In this document: in pieces, positions 45,197 through 54,235 of the stretch
How the letters are laid out: each line of letters begins with the position of its first letter
Position numbering within the stretch: position 1 is the first letter of the stretch
NCBI RefSeq assembly: GCF_014655955.1
Contig: NZ_BNBO01000013.1
Location: 1 to 64,000, forward strand
Source: Kitasatospora indigofera
Lineage (GTDB): Bacteria > Actinomycetota > Actinomycetes > Streptomycetales > Streptomycetaceae
DNA: 64,000 bases
Direction: 5' to 3'
Position numbers and translations under genes: made by a program
The notes under the pieces: model-generated
Told to the model about the DNA's origin: nothing
Seen by the model: only the letters and a program-made list of their open reading frames with translations
Databases searched by the model: none

Positions 45197-45706
45197 ATGG
45201 AGACACCCACGGGTTTTGCGGCGGGGGTCGTACTCGTCCTCTTCGGAGGCGCACTCCTGTTCTGGTGCGCTGCCGAAATGCGTCTTCGCCACCGGGTGCG
45301 CCGCCACGGGGTGCCGGTCTCGGCACGGGTCGTCGCCGACGAGGATCCGTATTGGGCGCTGGACAGTGCTCCGCTGCTGTCCTTCGCGACCCTGCCCTCG
45401 GTCGGGACCCCCGGGGTGTCCGGCGCCCCGGCCGGACCGGCGGGCCCGTCCGGCACGGGGGGCGCGGCGGGCCGGGGCGAGGTGGTGCTCGCCAGACCGC
45501 GCGGCCACACCCCGCTGCGGCGCCCGTCCGGGTTGGCGATCGGGGCGGACGTCCGGGTGGCGTACGACCCCAGGCGTCCGGGGCTGGTGGTGCTGGCCGC
45601 CGGCGAGGCCGGACCGACACTGGCCAGTGACGTGTTCTGGACGCTGCTCGGCGCGGGGAGTCTGGCGGGCGGCCTCGCCCTGCTGGCTTCCCTGGCGGGC
45701 CGCTGA
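45197..45706 (+). CDS. DUF3592-type membrane protein
   Basis: This 169-residue protein has an N-terminal membrane helix (GFAAGVVLVLFGGALLFWCA), a cytoplasmic middle part with RRHGVPVSARVV and VRVAYDPRRPGLVVL, and a C-terminal hydrophobic helix (FWTLLGAGSLAGGLALLASL). This is the DUF3592 layout of two membrane helices flanking a beta-rich domain. Gly/Pro-rich residues about 70-100 form a loop. Function unknown. It is preceded by an exceptional palindrome (45130-45174). Confidence 0.82.
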   Translation: METPTGFAAGVVLVLFGGALLFWCAAEMRLRHRVRRHGVPVSARVVADEDPYWALDSAPLLSFATLPSVGTPGVSGAPAGPAGPSGTGGAAGRGEVVLARPRGHTPLRRPSGLAIGADVRVAYDPRRPGLVVLAAGEAGPTLASDVFWTLLGAGSLAGGLALLASLAGR

Positions 45707-46180
45707 CGCTCGCCGGGCGCCTGGCCGGCCGCAGCGCGAGGTGCACGGCGGGAAGCCGGGTACGCCGCATGGACACCGGTGCTGACCTCGGCCGTTCCCC
45801 GTCGGCGGGGTGTGCGGCGGCGGGCTCGCGGGCCGGCCGGCGGCGGGCCCGTGGCGGCGGCCGACGGGCGTTCGACGGTCGGCGAAATCATGATGACAGA
45901 TTCTGAAATCTGTTATTCCATCCTTCTTGAACCCGCCGAAGCACCCCCTCTGCGCGGCACGATCCTCCATCATCGGGTTACCGTTCGAGTGGCGTAGGTC
46001 GGCTTTGCCGGTGAAAAAGAAGGATCCGTCCGTTTGACAAGGGTGGCCGGGGTACGGTCACACTCCGCTGGTGGGGTCGTCGCGCAGCGGCAGCCCCGGA
46101 CGGTGGTGGGGTCGGGCGGAGCGGCATCCGTACTGCCTGCGCCGACCAGCTCACGTAACGACCGGGAGAGAAGAGCGAAG
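45707..46180. promoter_or_regulatory. topA upstream region
   Basis: This 474-bp gap has a small hairpin ACAGATT/AATCTGT (45896-45913), an AT-rich stretch to about 46030, and TTGACA at 46034-46039 with TACGGT at 46053-46058 (spacing shorter than ideal). The topA leader would be about 120 nt. A possible 36-codon frame (about 45890-45997) has poor codon usage and was not called. Confidence 0.45.
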
Positions 46181-49033
46181 GTGTCCCCGAGCAGCGAGAC
46201 CGCGCGCAACGGCCAGCGACTCGTCATTGTCGAGTCGCCGGCCAAGGCGAAGACGATCAAGGGCTATCTCGGCCCCGGCTACATCGTCGAGGCGAGCGTC
46301 GGGCACATCCGCGACCTGCCCGGCACGGCCGCCGAGGTCCCGGACAAGTACACCGGCGAGGTGCGCCGCCTCGGCGTCGACGTCGACCACGACTTCGCAC
46401 CGATCTATGTGGTGAACGCGGACAAGAAGTCCCAGGTCACCAAGTTGAAGTCGCTGCTCGCCGAGTCCGACGAACTCTTCCTCGCCACCGATGAGGACCG
46501 CGAGGGCGAGGCCATCGCGTGGCACCTCCAGCAGGTGCTCAAGCCCAAGGTGCCGGTGCACCGGATGGTGTTCCACGAGATCACCAAGGCCGCGATCCAG
46601 GAGGCCGTGGCCAATCCGCGCGAGCTGAACCAGCGCCTGGTCGACGCCCAGGAGACCCGCCGGATCCTCGACCGCCTCTACGGCTACGAGGTCTCGCCGG
46701 TCCTGTGGAAGAAGGTCATGCCGAAGCTCTCGGCCGGCCGCGTCCAGTCCGTCGCGACCCGCCTGGTCGTCGAGCGCGAGCGTGAGCGGATCGCCTTCCG
46801 CACCGCCTCGTACTGGGACCTCACGGCGACCTTCGCCACCGGCCGGACCGCGGCGGACGCCGCGAACCCGGAGAACTTCGGTGCCCGGCTGTCCACCGTG
46901 GACGGCCGCCGGATCGCCAGCGGCCGTGACTTCGGCTCCGACGGGCAGATCAAGAGCGCCAACACCCTGCACCTGGACGAGCAGGCCGCCCGCGCGCTGG
47001 CCGCCGCCCTGGAGCGGACCGCGTTCAGCGTCCGCAGCGTCGAGTCCAAGCCCTACCGCCGCTCGCCGTACGCGCCGTTCCGCACCACCACGCTCCAGCA
47101 GGAGGCCAGCCGCAAGCTGGGCTTCGGCGCCAAGCGCACCATGCAGGTGGCCCAGAAGCTGTACGAGAACGGCTTCATCACCTACATGCGTACCGACTCC
47201 ACCACCCTCTCGGACACGGCGATCTCCGCCGCCCGGGCCCAGGTGACGCAGCTCTACGGCGCGGACTACCTGCCGGACGCGCCCCGCACCTACGCCAGCA
47301 AGGTCAAGAACGCGCAGGAGGCGCACGAGGCGATCCGCCCCTCCGGGGACCGCTTCCGCACCCCGGCCGAGACCGGCCTGAGCAGCGACGAGTTCCGGCT
47401 CTACGAGCTGATCTGGATGCGCACCGTCGCCTCCCAGATGAAGGACGCGGTCGGGCAGTCGGTGACCGTGAAGGTCGGCGGCGCCTCGGCGGACGGCCGG
47501 GACGTCGAGTTCTCCGCCTCCGGCAAGATCATCACCTTCCACGGCTTCCTCAAGGCCTACGTCGAGGGCGCGGACGACCCGAACGCCGAGCTCGACGACC
47601 GCGAGCGCCGGCTGCCGCAGGTCGCCCAGGGCGACCCGCTCTCGGCCGAACAGCTGAACCCCGAGGGCCACTCGACCAAGCCGCCGGCCCGCTACACCGA
47701 GGCCTCGCTGGTCAAGGAGCTGGAGGACCGCGAGATCGGCCGGCCGTCGACGTACGCGTCGATCATCGACACGATCATCAACCGCAAGTACGTCTTCAAG
47801 AAGGGGACGGCACTGGTGCCGTCGTTCCTCTCCTTCGCGGTGGTCAACCTGCTGGAGAAGCACTTCGGCCGGCTGGTCGACTACGACTTCACCGCGCGGA
47901 TGGAGGACGACCTCGACCGGATCGCCGCCGGTGAGGCGAAGTCCGTGCCGTGGCTCAAGCGCTTCTACTTCGGCGTGGGCGAGGGCCACGTCGTCGGCGG
48001 GGCCGCCGAGGCCGGCAACGGCGACGGCGACCACCTCGGCGGTCTGAAGGAGCTGGTCACCGACCTCGGGGCGATCGACGCCCGCGAGATCAGCTCGTTC
48101 AAGATCAGCGACGACATCACCCTGCGGGTCGGCCGCTACGGCCCCTACGTGGAGAAGGCCTCGCAGGTCGAGGGCGAGCCCGGCCAGCGCGCCGACATCC
48201 CGGACGAGCTGCCGCCGGACGAGCTGACCGTCGAGCTGGCCGAGGAGCTGCTGGCCAAGCCCAGCGGCGACTTCGAGCTGGGCACCGACCCGGTCAGCGG
48301 CAACCCGGTGGTGGCCAAGTCCGGCCGCTACGGCCCGTACGTCACCGAGATCCTGCCCGAGGGCACGCCGAAGACCGGCAAGAACGCCGTGAAGCCGCGG
48401 ACCGCCTCGCTCTTCAAGACGATGTCGCTGGACACCATCACGCTGGAGGAGGCGCTCAAGCTGCTCTCCATCCCGCGGGTGGTGGGCACCGACCCCGAGG
48501 GCCAGGAGATCGCCGCGTACAACGGCAAGTTCGGGCCGTACCTCAAGCGGGGCACCGACTCACGGTCGCTGACCAGCGAGGAGCAGATCCTCACGATCAC
48601 CCTCGACGAGGCGCTGGCGATCTACGCCCAGCCCAAGCTGCGCGGCCGGGCCGCCGCCGCCCCGCCGCTCAAGGAGCTGGGCACCGACCCGGTGAGCGAG
48701 CGTCCGGTGGTGGTCAAGGACGGCCGCTTCGGCCCGTACGTGACCGACGGCGAGACCAACGCGACCCTGCGCAAGGACGACGAGGTCGAGACGATCACGC
48801 CGGAGCGCGGTTACGAGCTGCTGGCCGAGAAGCGGGCCCGCGGGCCGGTCAAGAAGGTCGCCAAGAAGGCGCCGGCCAAGAAGGCCGCCACCACCAAGAC
48901 GGCGGCCAAGAAGACCACCACCGCCAAGAAGACGGCGGCCACCAAGACGGCCGCCAAGAAGACCGGCACCGCCACGAAGACGGCCGCCAAGAAGGTCGCG
49001 GCGAAGAAGAGCACCGGCTCCGACGAGAGCTGA
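46181..49033 (+). CDS. topA: DNA topoisomerase I
   Basis: This 950-residue type IA topoisomerase relaxes negative supercoils. The Toprim domain (LVIVESPAKAKTIKGYLG) has acidic residues in TDEDREGEAIAWH; the catalytic Tyr is Y335 in FITYMRTDSTTLS. Beyond the core, Streptomyces TopA lacks the usual Zn fingers and ends in repeated LGTDPVSG...GRYGPYV units and a Lys/Ala-rich tail (KKVAKKAPAKKAATTKTAAK pattern, residues about 888-946), which is present here. The tail is known to promote processivity. GTG 46181 gives the expected length. A perfect terminator follows. Confidence 0.97.
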   Translation: MSPSSETARNGQRLVIVESPAKAKTIKGYLGPGYIVEASVGHIRDLPGTAAEVPDKYTGEVRRLGVDVDHDFAPIYVVNADKKSQVTKLKSLLAESDELFLATDEDREGEAIAWHLQQVLKPKVPVHRMVFHEITKAAIQEAVANPRELNQRLVDAQETRRILDRLYGYEVSPVLWKKVMPKLSAGRVQSVATRLVVERERERIAFRTASYWDLTATFATGRTAADAANPENFGARLSTVDGRRIASGRDFGSDGQIKSANTLHLDEQAARALAAALERTAFSVRSVESKPYRRSPYAPFRTTTLQQEASRKLGFGAKRTMQVAQKLYENGFITYMRTDSTTLSDTAISAARAQVTQLYGADYLPDAPRTYASKVKNAQEAHEAIRPSGDRFRTPAETGLSSDEFRLYELIWMRTVASQMKDAVGQSVTVKVGGASADGRDVEFSASGKIITFHGFLKAYVEGADDPNAELDDRERRLPQVAQGDPLSAEQLNPEGHSTKPPARYTEASLVKELEDREIGRPSTYASIIDTIINRKYVFKKGTALVPSFLSFAVVNLLEKHFGRLVDYDFTARMEDDLDRIAAGEAKSVPWLKRFYFGVGEGHVVGGAAEAGNGDGDHLGGLKELVTDLGAIDAREISSFKISDDITLRVGRYGPYVEKASQVEGEPGQRADIPDELPPDELTVELAEELLAKPSGDFELGTDPVSGNPVVAKSGRYGPYVTEILPEGTPKTGKNAVKPRTASLFKTMSLDTITLEEALKLLSIPRVVGTDPEGQEIAAYNGKFGPYLKRGTDSRSLTSEEQILTITLDEALAIYAQPKLRGRAAAAPPLKELGTDPVSERPVVVKDGRFGPYVTDGETNATLRKDDEVETITPERGYELLAEKRARGPVKKVAKKAPAKKAATTKTAAKKTTTAKKTAATKTAAKKTGTATKTAAKKVAAKKSTGSDES

Positions 49034-49047
49034 CCTGCCGACAACCA

Positions 49048-49088
49048 CCGCGGGCCCGCCCCTCCGACCAGGGGGTGCGGGCCCGCGG
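49048..49088. terminator. Terminator after topA
   Basis: Perfect 12-bp arms (49048-49059 and 49077-49088), with a 17-nt loop, begin 15 nt after the stop. Confidence 0.85.
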
Positions 49089-49168
49089 TCCGTCCTCGAA
49101 GCGTCACAACCGTGCAATGAGCGGCATCCGGAGGCCCACTCCTTCCTTTTGCGGGCACCGCAGACCGC

Positions 49169-49174
49169 TACGCT
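49169..49174 (+). promoter_or_regulatory. -10 box of a probable leaderless promoter (TACGCT) for the Tmk fusion
   Basis: TACGCT ends 6 nt before ATG 49181, with no ribosome site upstream. Confidence 0.55.
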
Positions 49175-49180
49175 GACCGT

Positions 49181-52100
49181 ATGACGAGCGAGGAGCAGCC
49201 CACCCCCAGCGCCGCCGTGGCAGCTGGAGCCGCCACCCCCGACCTCCCCGAGGTCGCACCGGCCGGGAGCGCGGGTGAACGGGCCCGCGCACTGCTCCGC
49301 CTGCGCCCGTACCGACGCCTCTGGACGACCCAGCTGATCGGCGGCACCGCCGACCGGCTGGCACTGCTCGTCCTGCTGGCCCTGACCGTGATCGCCGCCG
49401 CCCTCGGGCAGCAGTTCGGCGACCTGCCGCGCAGCCTGGCGATCGCGGTGTCCGCCGTGTTCGTGGCCCGGCTGGCCGCCACCCTGCTGTTCGGCGCCGC
49501 GCTGCTCGGCCCGCTGCACCAGCTGGTGGGCAGCAAGCTGGACCGCCGCTGGACGCTGCTGGGCACCGACGTGCTGCGCGCCGTGCTGATCGGCCTCGCG
49601 CCCTGGTGGGTGATCTGGTTCCCCGCCACGGCGGCGAACCCCAGCACCGGCGCCGCGACCTACGCGCTGCTCGCGACCGTCTTCGTCACCGGTGCCGCCG
49701 AGCGGATCTGGACCATCGGCAAGGACGCCGCCGCGCCCGCGCTGCTGCCCCCGGTGAACCCGCACGCGCCGTTCGCCGAGCAGCGCCCGTCCGCCGCGAA
49801 CCTCGACACCGTCCGCACCCTGGACCTCCGCACCGGCTGGGCCACCGTCCCGCTCGGCGCCGCCGCGCTGGTGGTCCTCACCCTGGTCAACAACGTCTTC
49901 GCGGCGCTCGGCTCGGACTGGCTCCGCAGCCACCAGGCCACCTGCGCCGCGCTCGGCGCCGCCGCGCTGTTCGTCACCTCCGCCGCACTGACCTACCTCC
50001 AGGACCTGCCGGCCGGGCCCGTCGCCGTCGCCCCGCGCTCGCCGCTGCAGGGCCTGCGTGCCCCGACCGACGCCACCGCCGGCCCGGCCCTGCGCAAGGG
50101 CCGGACCGGATCGGCCCCCTACTTCACCTTCGCGGTGGCCGCCGCCTACTCCTCGCTGGCCGGCGTGGCCTCGCTCGCCCTGCTGACCGCCGTCGAGCAC
50201 CGGGCCGGCCCGATCGGCTACGGCCTGGTCGTGCTCGCCGCCGTCGGCGCCCCCGCGCTCGGCGTCCGCCTCACCCGGGTCACCCTGCCGTCCTTCTCCC
50301 GCCGCCGGCTGCTCGCCCTGGCACTGCTGGTCGAGGGCGTCGCGCTGATCCTGGCCGGCCTGGTGCTGGACTTCGTGCTGGTCCTGCTGCTGACCACGCT
50401 GGCCGGGCTGGCCGCCGGGATCGTCGTGTCGGCCGGCCGCTCGCTGCTCGCCCAGGAGGTGGAGGAGGCCCGGCTGCCCAAGGTCACCGACCACCTGTAC
50501 GCGGTGCTCCGCGCGGTGGTGGCGGTGGCGCTGATCGCCGTGCCGCTGATCGCCGCCGCCTACGGCAACGTGATCGTCGGCGACGTGAAGCCGGGCGGCT
50601 TCACCTTCATCCACGGCGGTGCCGCCCTCGCGGTCGGGACCATCGGGCTGCTGACGCTCGTGCTGGCCGCCGTGGTGCTGCTGAAGACCGACGACCGGCG
50701 CGGCACCGCGCCCTTCGTCCGGGACCTCCTCGACGCCGTCCGCGGCACCACCGGCCCGGCCCCGCACCGCACCTCCGGCACCGGCTTCTTCATCGCCCTG
50801 GAGGGCGGCGACGGCGCCGGCAAGTCCACCCAGGCGAACGCCCTCGCCGAGTGGATCCGCAGCAAGGGCCACGAGGTCGTGTTGACCCGCGAGCCCGGCG
50901 GCAGCCCGGTCGGCCAGCGGCTGCGCGGCCTGGTGCTGGACGTCGGCAACACCGGCCTCTCGCACCGGGCGGAGGCGCTGATCTACGCCGCCGACCGCGC
51001 CGAGCACGTCGAGAACGTGATCCGCCCCGCGCTGGAGCGCGGCGCGGTGGTCATCACCGACCGCTACATGGACTCCTCGATCGCCTACCAGGGCGCCGGC
51101 CGCGACCTGGCGGCCACCGAGGTCGCCCGGATCTCCCGCTGGGCCACCGGCGGGCTCGTCCCCGACCTGACCGTCGTCCTGGACGTCGACCCGGCCGCCG
51201 CCCGCGAGCGGTTCACCGAGGCGCTCGACCGGCTGGAGTCCGAGCCGACCGAGTTCCACCAGCGGGTGCGCTCCGGCTTCCTCGCGCTGGCCGCGGCCGA
51301 CCCCTCGCGCTACCTCGTCGTCGACGGCAGCCAGCAGCCCGGCGTGGTCACCACCGCCGTCCGCCACCGGCTCGACCGCGAGCTGCCGCTCTCCCACCAG
51401 GAGCGCGCCGCCCGGGTCGAGCAGGAGCGGCTGGCCCGCGAGGAGGCCGCCCGCCGCGCCGCGGAGGAGGCCCGGCTGAAGGCCGAGGCCGACGCCGCCG
51501 AGCGCAAGCGCCTGGAACTGCTGGAGCAGCTGCGCGCCGAGCAGGCCGAGAAGGACCGCCTCGCCAAGGCGGAGGCCGACCGGATCGCCGCCGAGGCCGC
51601 CCGCAAGGCCGCCGAGGAGGCCCGCCTCAAGGCCGAGCAGGAGGCCCGCGAGCGGGCCGAGGAGCAGGAGCGCCGCCGGGTCGCGGAGCAGGCCAGGCTG
51701 GCGGCCGAGGCCGCCGAGCGGGAGCGGCAGGAGGCCGAGGCGGCCGCCCAGGCCGAACTCCAGCGTCAGCGCGAACTGCAGCGTGCCGAGCAGCGTCGCC
51801 GGGCCGAGGAGGCCCTGCAGCGCGCCGAGGAGGCCCGGCTGGCCGAGGCCGCCGCGGCGGCGGCCGCCGCCGAGCCCCTGGACGTGACGGCGGAGCTGCC
51901 GCAGGTCGGGGCGGCGGACGTCACCCAGGAGATCTCGGAGCGCGACCGCCAGGCGGCGGTCCGCGCGGCGGCCGAGGCCGAGCGCGCCGCGAAGGCCGCC
52001 CGGACGGACGCGGCGGCCCCGGTCGCTCCGGCGTCCCCGGCCGCCGCGGCGGACGAGACGGAGCTGCTGCCCCGGGTGTCCGCACCGCTGGACCGGACGG

Positions 52101-52489
52101 CGGTGCTGCCGAAGGTGCCGTCCTCGGACGGCGACCCGTCCGGCGCCCGTGGGGCCGGTGCCCGCGGGGCCGGCGCCGGTGAGGACGCGGAGGGCGCCAT
52201 AGCCGGCGCCACCGACCGCACCTCGGTGCTGCCCAAGGTCGAGTCCGGCCCGGACCGGACCCGTGAGCTGCGGGTTCCGGCGGCCCCGGCGGACGAGGCC
52301 GATCCGGCCGAGGAGCCGGCCGCCGCGGTCCGGCCGCGTCCCTCCTGGGCCGAGGAGACGCCGATGGACGACCTGCCGAGCCTGACCGACACCCTGCTCG
52401 GCTCCCGCGAGGAGTGGGCGCAGTGGGAACAGCCCGGCCCGGACGAGGACGGCGACGGCCGCGGCAAGGGCCGCAAGCGGCGCCGCTGA
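49181..52489 (+). CDS. tmk: Membrane-protein/thymidylate kinase fusion
   Basis: This 1102-residue protein has three parts. Residues about 40-510 form a polytopic MFS-like domain with some 10-12 helices. Residues about 535-740 are a thymidylate kinase: Walker A EGGDGAGKSTQ (541-551), TREPGGSPVG and the DRY loop TDRYMDSSIAYQG. Residues 745-905 form an extended Glu/Ala/Arg/Lys coiled coil, followed by an acidic tail with repeated RTAVLPKV/RTSVLPKV motifs. Thymidylate kinase makes dTDP from dTMP. The membrane fusion is a streptomycete peculiarity (S. coelicolor protein similar by memory). It is next to the DNA polymerase III delta' gene. Confidence 0.93.
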   Translation: MTSEEQPTPSAAVAAGAATPDLPEVAPAGSAGERARALLRLRPYRRLWTTQLIGGTADRLALLVLLALTVIAAALGQQFGDLPRSLAIAVSAVFVARLAATLLFGAALLGPLHQLVGSKLDRRWTLLGTDVLRAVLIGLAPWWVIWFPATAANPSTGAATYALLATVFVTGAAERIWTIGKDAAAPALLPPVNPHAPFAEQRPSAANLDTVRTLDLRTGWATVPLGAAALVVLTLVNNVFAALGSDWLRSHQATCAALGAAALFVTSAALTYLQDLPAGPVAVAPRSPLQGLRAPTDATAGPALRKGRTGSAPYFTFAVAAAYSSLAGVASLALLTAVEHRAGPIGYGLVVLAAVGAPALGVRLTRVTLPSFSRRRLLALALLVEGVALILAGLVLDFVLVLLLTTLAGLAAGIVVSAGRSLLAQEVEEARLPKVTDHLYAVLRAVVAVALIAVPLIAAAYGNVIVGDVKPGGFTFIHGGAALAVGTIGLLTLVLAAVVLLKTDDRRGTAPFVRDLLDAVRGTTGPAPHRTSGTGFFIALEGGDGAGKSTQANALAEWIRSKGHEVVLTREPGGSPVGQRLRGLVLDVGNTGLSHRAEALIYAADRAEHVENVIRPALERGAVVITDRYMDSSIAYQGAGRDLAATEVARISRWATGGLVPDLTVVLDVDPAAARERFTEALDRLESEPTEFHQRVRSGFLALAAADPSRYLVVDGSQQPGVVTTAVRHRLDRELPLSHQERAARVEQERLAREEAARRAAEEARLKAEADAAERKRLELLEQLRAEQAEKDRLAKAEADRIAAEAARKAAEEARLKAEQEARERAEEQERRRVAEQARLAAEAAERERQEAEAAAQAELQRQRELQRAEQRRRAEEALQRAEEARLAEAAAAAAAAEPLDVTAELPQVGAADVTQEISERDRQAAVRAAAEAERAAKAARTDAAAPVAPASPAAAADETELLPRVSAPLDRTAVLPKVPSSDGDPSGARGAGARGAGAGEDAEGAIAGATDRTSVLPKVESGPDRTRELRVPAAPADEADPAEEPAAAVRPRPSWAEETPMDDLPSLTDTLLGSREEWAQWEQPGPDEDGDGRGKGRKRRR

Positions 52490-52531
52490 GGGGCCGGTGG
52501 CAGGCCGCCCCGGCGGCGGTACGACGGTGAG

Positions 52532-52562
52532 GCGGGTGGTGTCCGGTCCGGGCACCACCCGC
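52532..52562. terminator. Terminator hairpin after the Tmk fusion
   Basis: Arms of 10 bp (52532-52541 and 52553-52562, GCGGGTGGTG and complement) close an 11-nt loop. Confidence 0.7.
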
Positions 52563-52644
52563 TGTCGTTGCGGCCACGTATGCTCGACCGCGAGCGGAGC
52601 CCGGCAGGGTGAAGCCGCACGGACTAGAGGGTTGAGGAGCGCCG

Positions 52645-53856
52645 GTGGCCGTCTGGGACGACCTGGTGGGCCAGGAGCGGGTGGTCGAGCAGCTGACCGC
52701 CGCCGCCGGGGCGGCCAGGGCGACCGTCCTCGCCGGGCGGGGCAGCGGGCCGGTGGAGGGCACCAACGCCTCCCTGATGACGCACGCCTGGCTGTTCACC
52801 GGGCCGCCCGGAGCCGGCCAGACCACCGCCGCCCGCGCCTTCGCGGCCGCCCTCCAGTGCACCAGCCCCGACCTCGAACTCGGCGGCACCCCCGGCTGCG
52901 GGTTCTGCGACGGCTGCCACACCGTGATGGCCGGCAGCCACGCCGACGTGAAGTTCGTCCGTACCGACGGGCTCTCGATCAGCGTCAAGGACATGCGTGA
53001 CCTGGTGCTGCGCGCTTCCAGCTACCCGACCGGCGGCCGCTGGTCGGTGATCATGATCGACGCCGCCCACCGGCTCACCGAGGCGGCGGCCAACGCCCTG
53101 CTGAAGGCCGTCGAGGAGCCCTCCCCGCGGACGGTCTGGCTGCTCTGCGCGCCCTCCGTGCAGGACGTGCTGCCCACCATCCGCTCGCGCGCCCGGCTGC
53201 TGGTGCTGCGCACCCCGGCCGCCGAGGCGGTCGCCGACATGCTGGTCCGCCGGGACGGCGTCGAGCCGCAGACGGCCCGGCTGGCCGCGCTGGCCGGGCA
53301 GGGCGACGTGGAGCGGGCCCGCCGGCTGGCGGTGGACGAGCAGGCCCGCACCCGCCGGGCGGACGTGCTGCGGATCCCGCTGGAGGTCGCCGACATCGGC
53401 GGCTGCCTGAGCGCCGCCCAACGGCTGGTGGACACCGCCAAGGCCGACGCCGACGCGCTGGCCGAGACGCAGGACGCCCGGGAGACCGGCGACCTGAAGG
53501 CCGCGTACGGGGCCGCCGAGGGGTCCAAGGCCCCGCGCGGCATGGCCGGGGCCGTGAAGGAGCTGGAGAAGCGCCAGAAGAGCCGGGCGACCAGGACGCG
53601 GCGCGAGACCCTGGGCGTCGCCCTGCTCGACCTGCTGGGCTTCTACCGGGACGTGCTGGCGATCCAGCTCGGGGCCACCGGCGCGCTGTCCAACGAGGAC
53701 CAGCGGCCGGCCCTGGCCAAGGTCGCCTCGGGCGGGCCGCCGGAGGGGACGCTGCGCCGGATCGAGGCGGTGCTGGCCTGCCGCCAGGCGCTGGACCGCA
53801 ACGTCGACCCGCTGCTGGCGGTCGAGGCGATGACCGTCGCCCTGCGGGCGGGCTGA
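52645..53856 (+). CDS. holB: DNA polymerase III subunit delta'
   Basis: GTG 52645 gives 403 residues: an AAA+-like clamp-loader subunit with P-loop remnant GPPGAGQTTAAR (the Lys is Gln, in keeping with the non-ATPase role of delta'), a Zn-binding group CGFCDGCH plus an upstream Cys, LKAVEEPSPRTVWLL, and SRARLLVLRTP. It loads the sliding clamp with the gamma/tau and delta subunits. A helical C-terminal domain follows (about 250-400). It is probably co-expressed with the Tmk fusion in DNA synthesis. Confidence 0.93.
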   Translation: MAVWDDLVGQERVVEQLTAAAGAARATVLAGRGSGPVEGTNASLMTHAWLFTGPPGAGQTTAARAFAAALQCTSPDLELGGTPGCGFCDGCHTVMAGSHADVKFVRTDGLSISVKDMRDLVLRASSYPTGGRWSVIMIDAAHRLTEAAANALLKAVEEPSPRTVWLLCAPSVQDVLPTIRSRARLLVLRTPAAEAVADMLVRRDGVEPQTARLAALAGQGDVERARRLAVDEQARTRRADVLRIPLEVADIGGCLSAAQRLVDTAKADADALAETQDARETGDLKAAYGAAEGSKAPRGMAGAVKELEKRQKSRATRTRRETLGVALLDLLGFYRDVLAIQLGATGALSNEDQRPALAKVASGGPPEGTLRRIEAVLACRQALDRNVDPLLAVEAMTVALRAG

Positions 53857-53892
53857 CCGCTCCGGTCGAGCGCGATGGCGGGCCGGGCCGGG

Positions 53893-53917
53893 CCTGAGGC
53901 CGCCCGGGGGCCTCAGG
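53893..53917. terminator. Terminator hairpin after holB
   Basis: Perfect 9-bp arms CCTGAGGCC/GGCCTCAGG close a GCCCGGG loop. The rest of the 379-bp gap to 54235 holds nothing else convincing. Confidence 0.65.
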
Positions 53918-54235
53918 GGGCAGTTCCTGAGCCGGTCCCGGGCGGGCTGCCGCGGCGTCCCCGGGACGGGCCCGCGGGTTCGCGTCCGCCTGCCGGAGCC
54001 GGCCCGCGGCCGTCCGGGTCCGTCCCCCGCGGGCGGCCCGAGGCCGTTCGCGTCCGGGCGCCGTAGTGCCGCGTCCTCCCTTCGAGTGAACGTCCGCACT
54101 CGCCCGGAACGCTCGCGTGCACCGGGCCGATCGTCTTGCACCCTGTGGACCGAGTACACCGTGGCCGTCCGGCGGAGCTGGTCGCCGGGGCCGGCGCGGC
54201 CGTCCGCTCCCGGTCCTCCCGAGGTGGTGCGTCCC

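Noticed and set aside
45779..45997. Possible small gene upstream of topA
   Set aside because: Codon usage is poor (many A/T third positions), there is no ribosome site and the product has no features.
48560..52558. 1332-codon open frame on the minus strand
   Set aside because: It is the codon-aligned antisense of the Tmk fusion and the end of topA: Gly/Arg/Leu-rich low-complexity translation without domains. Open antisense frames are normal when TTA, CTA and TCA codons are rare.
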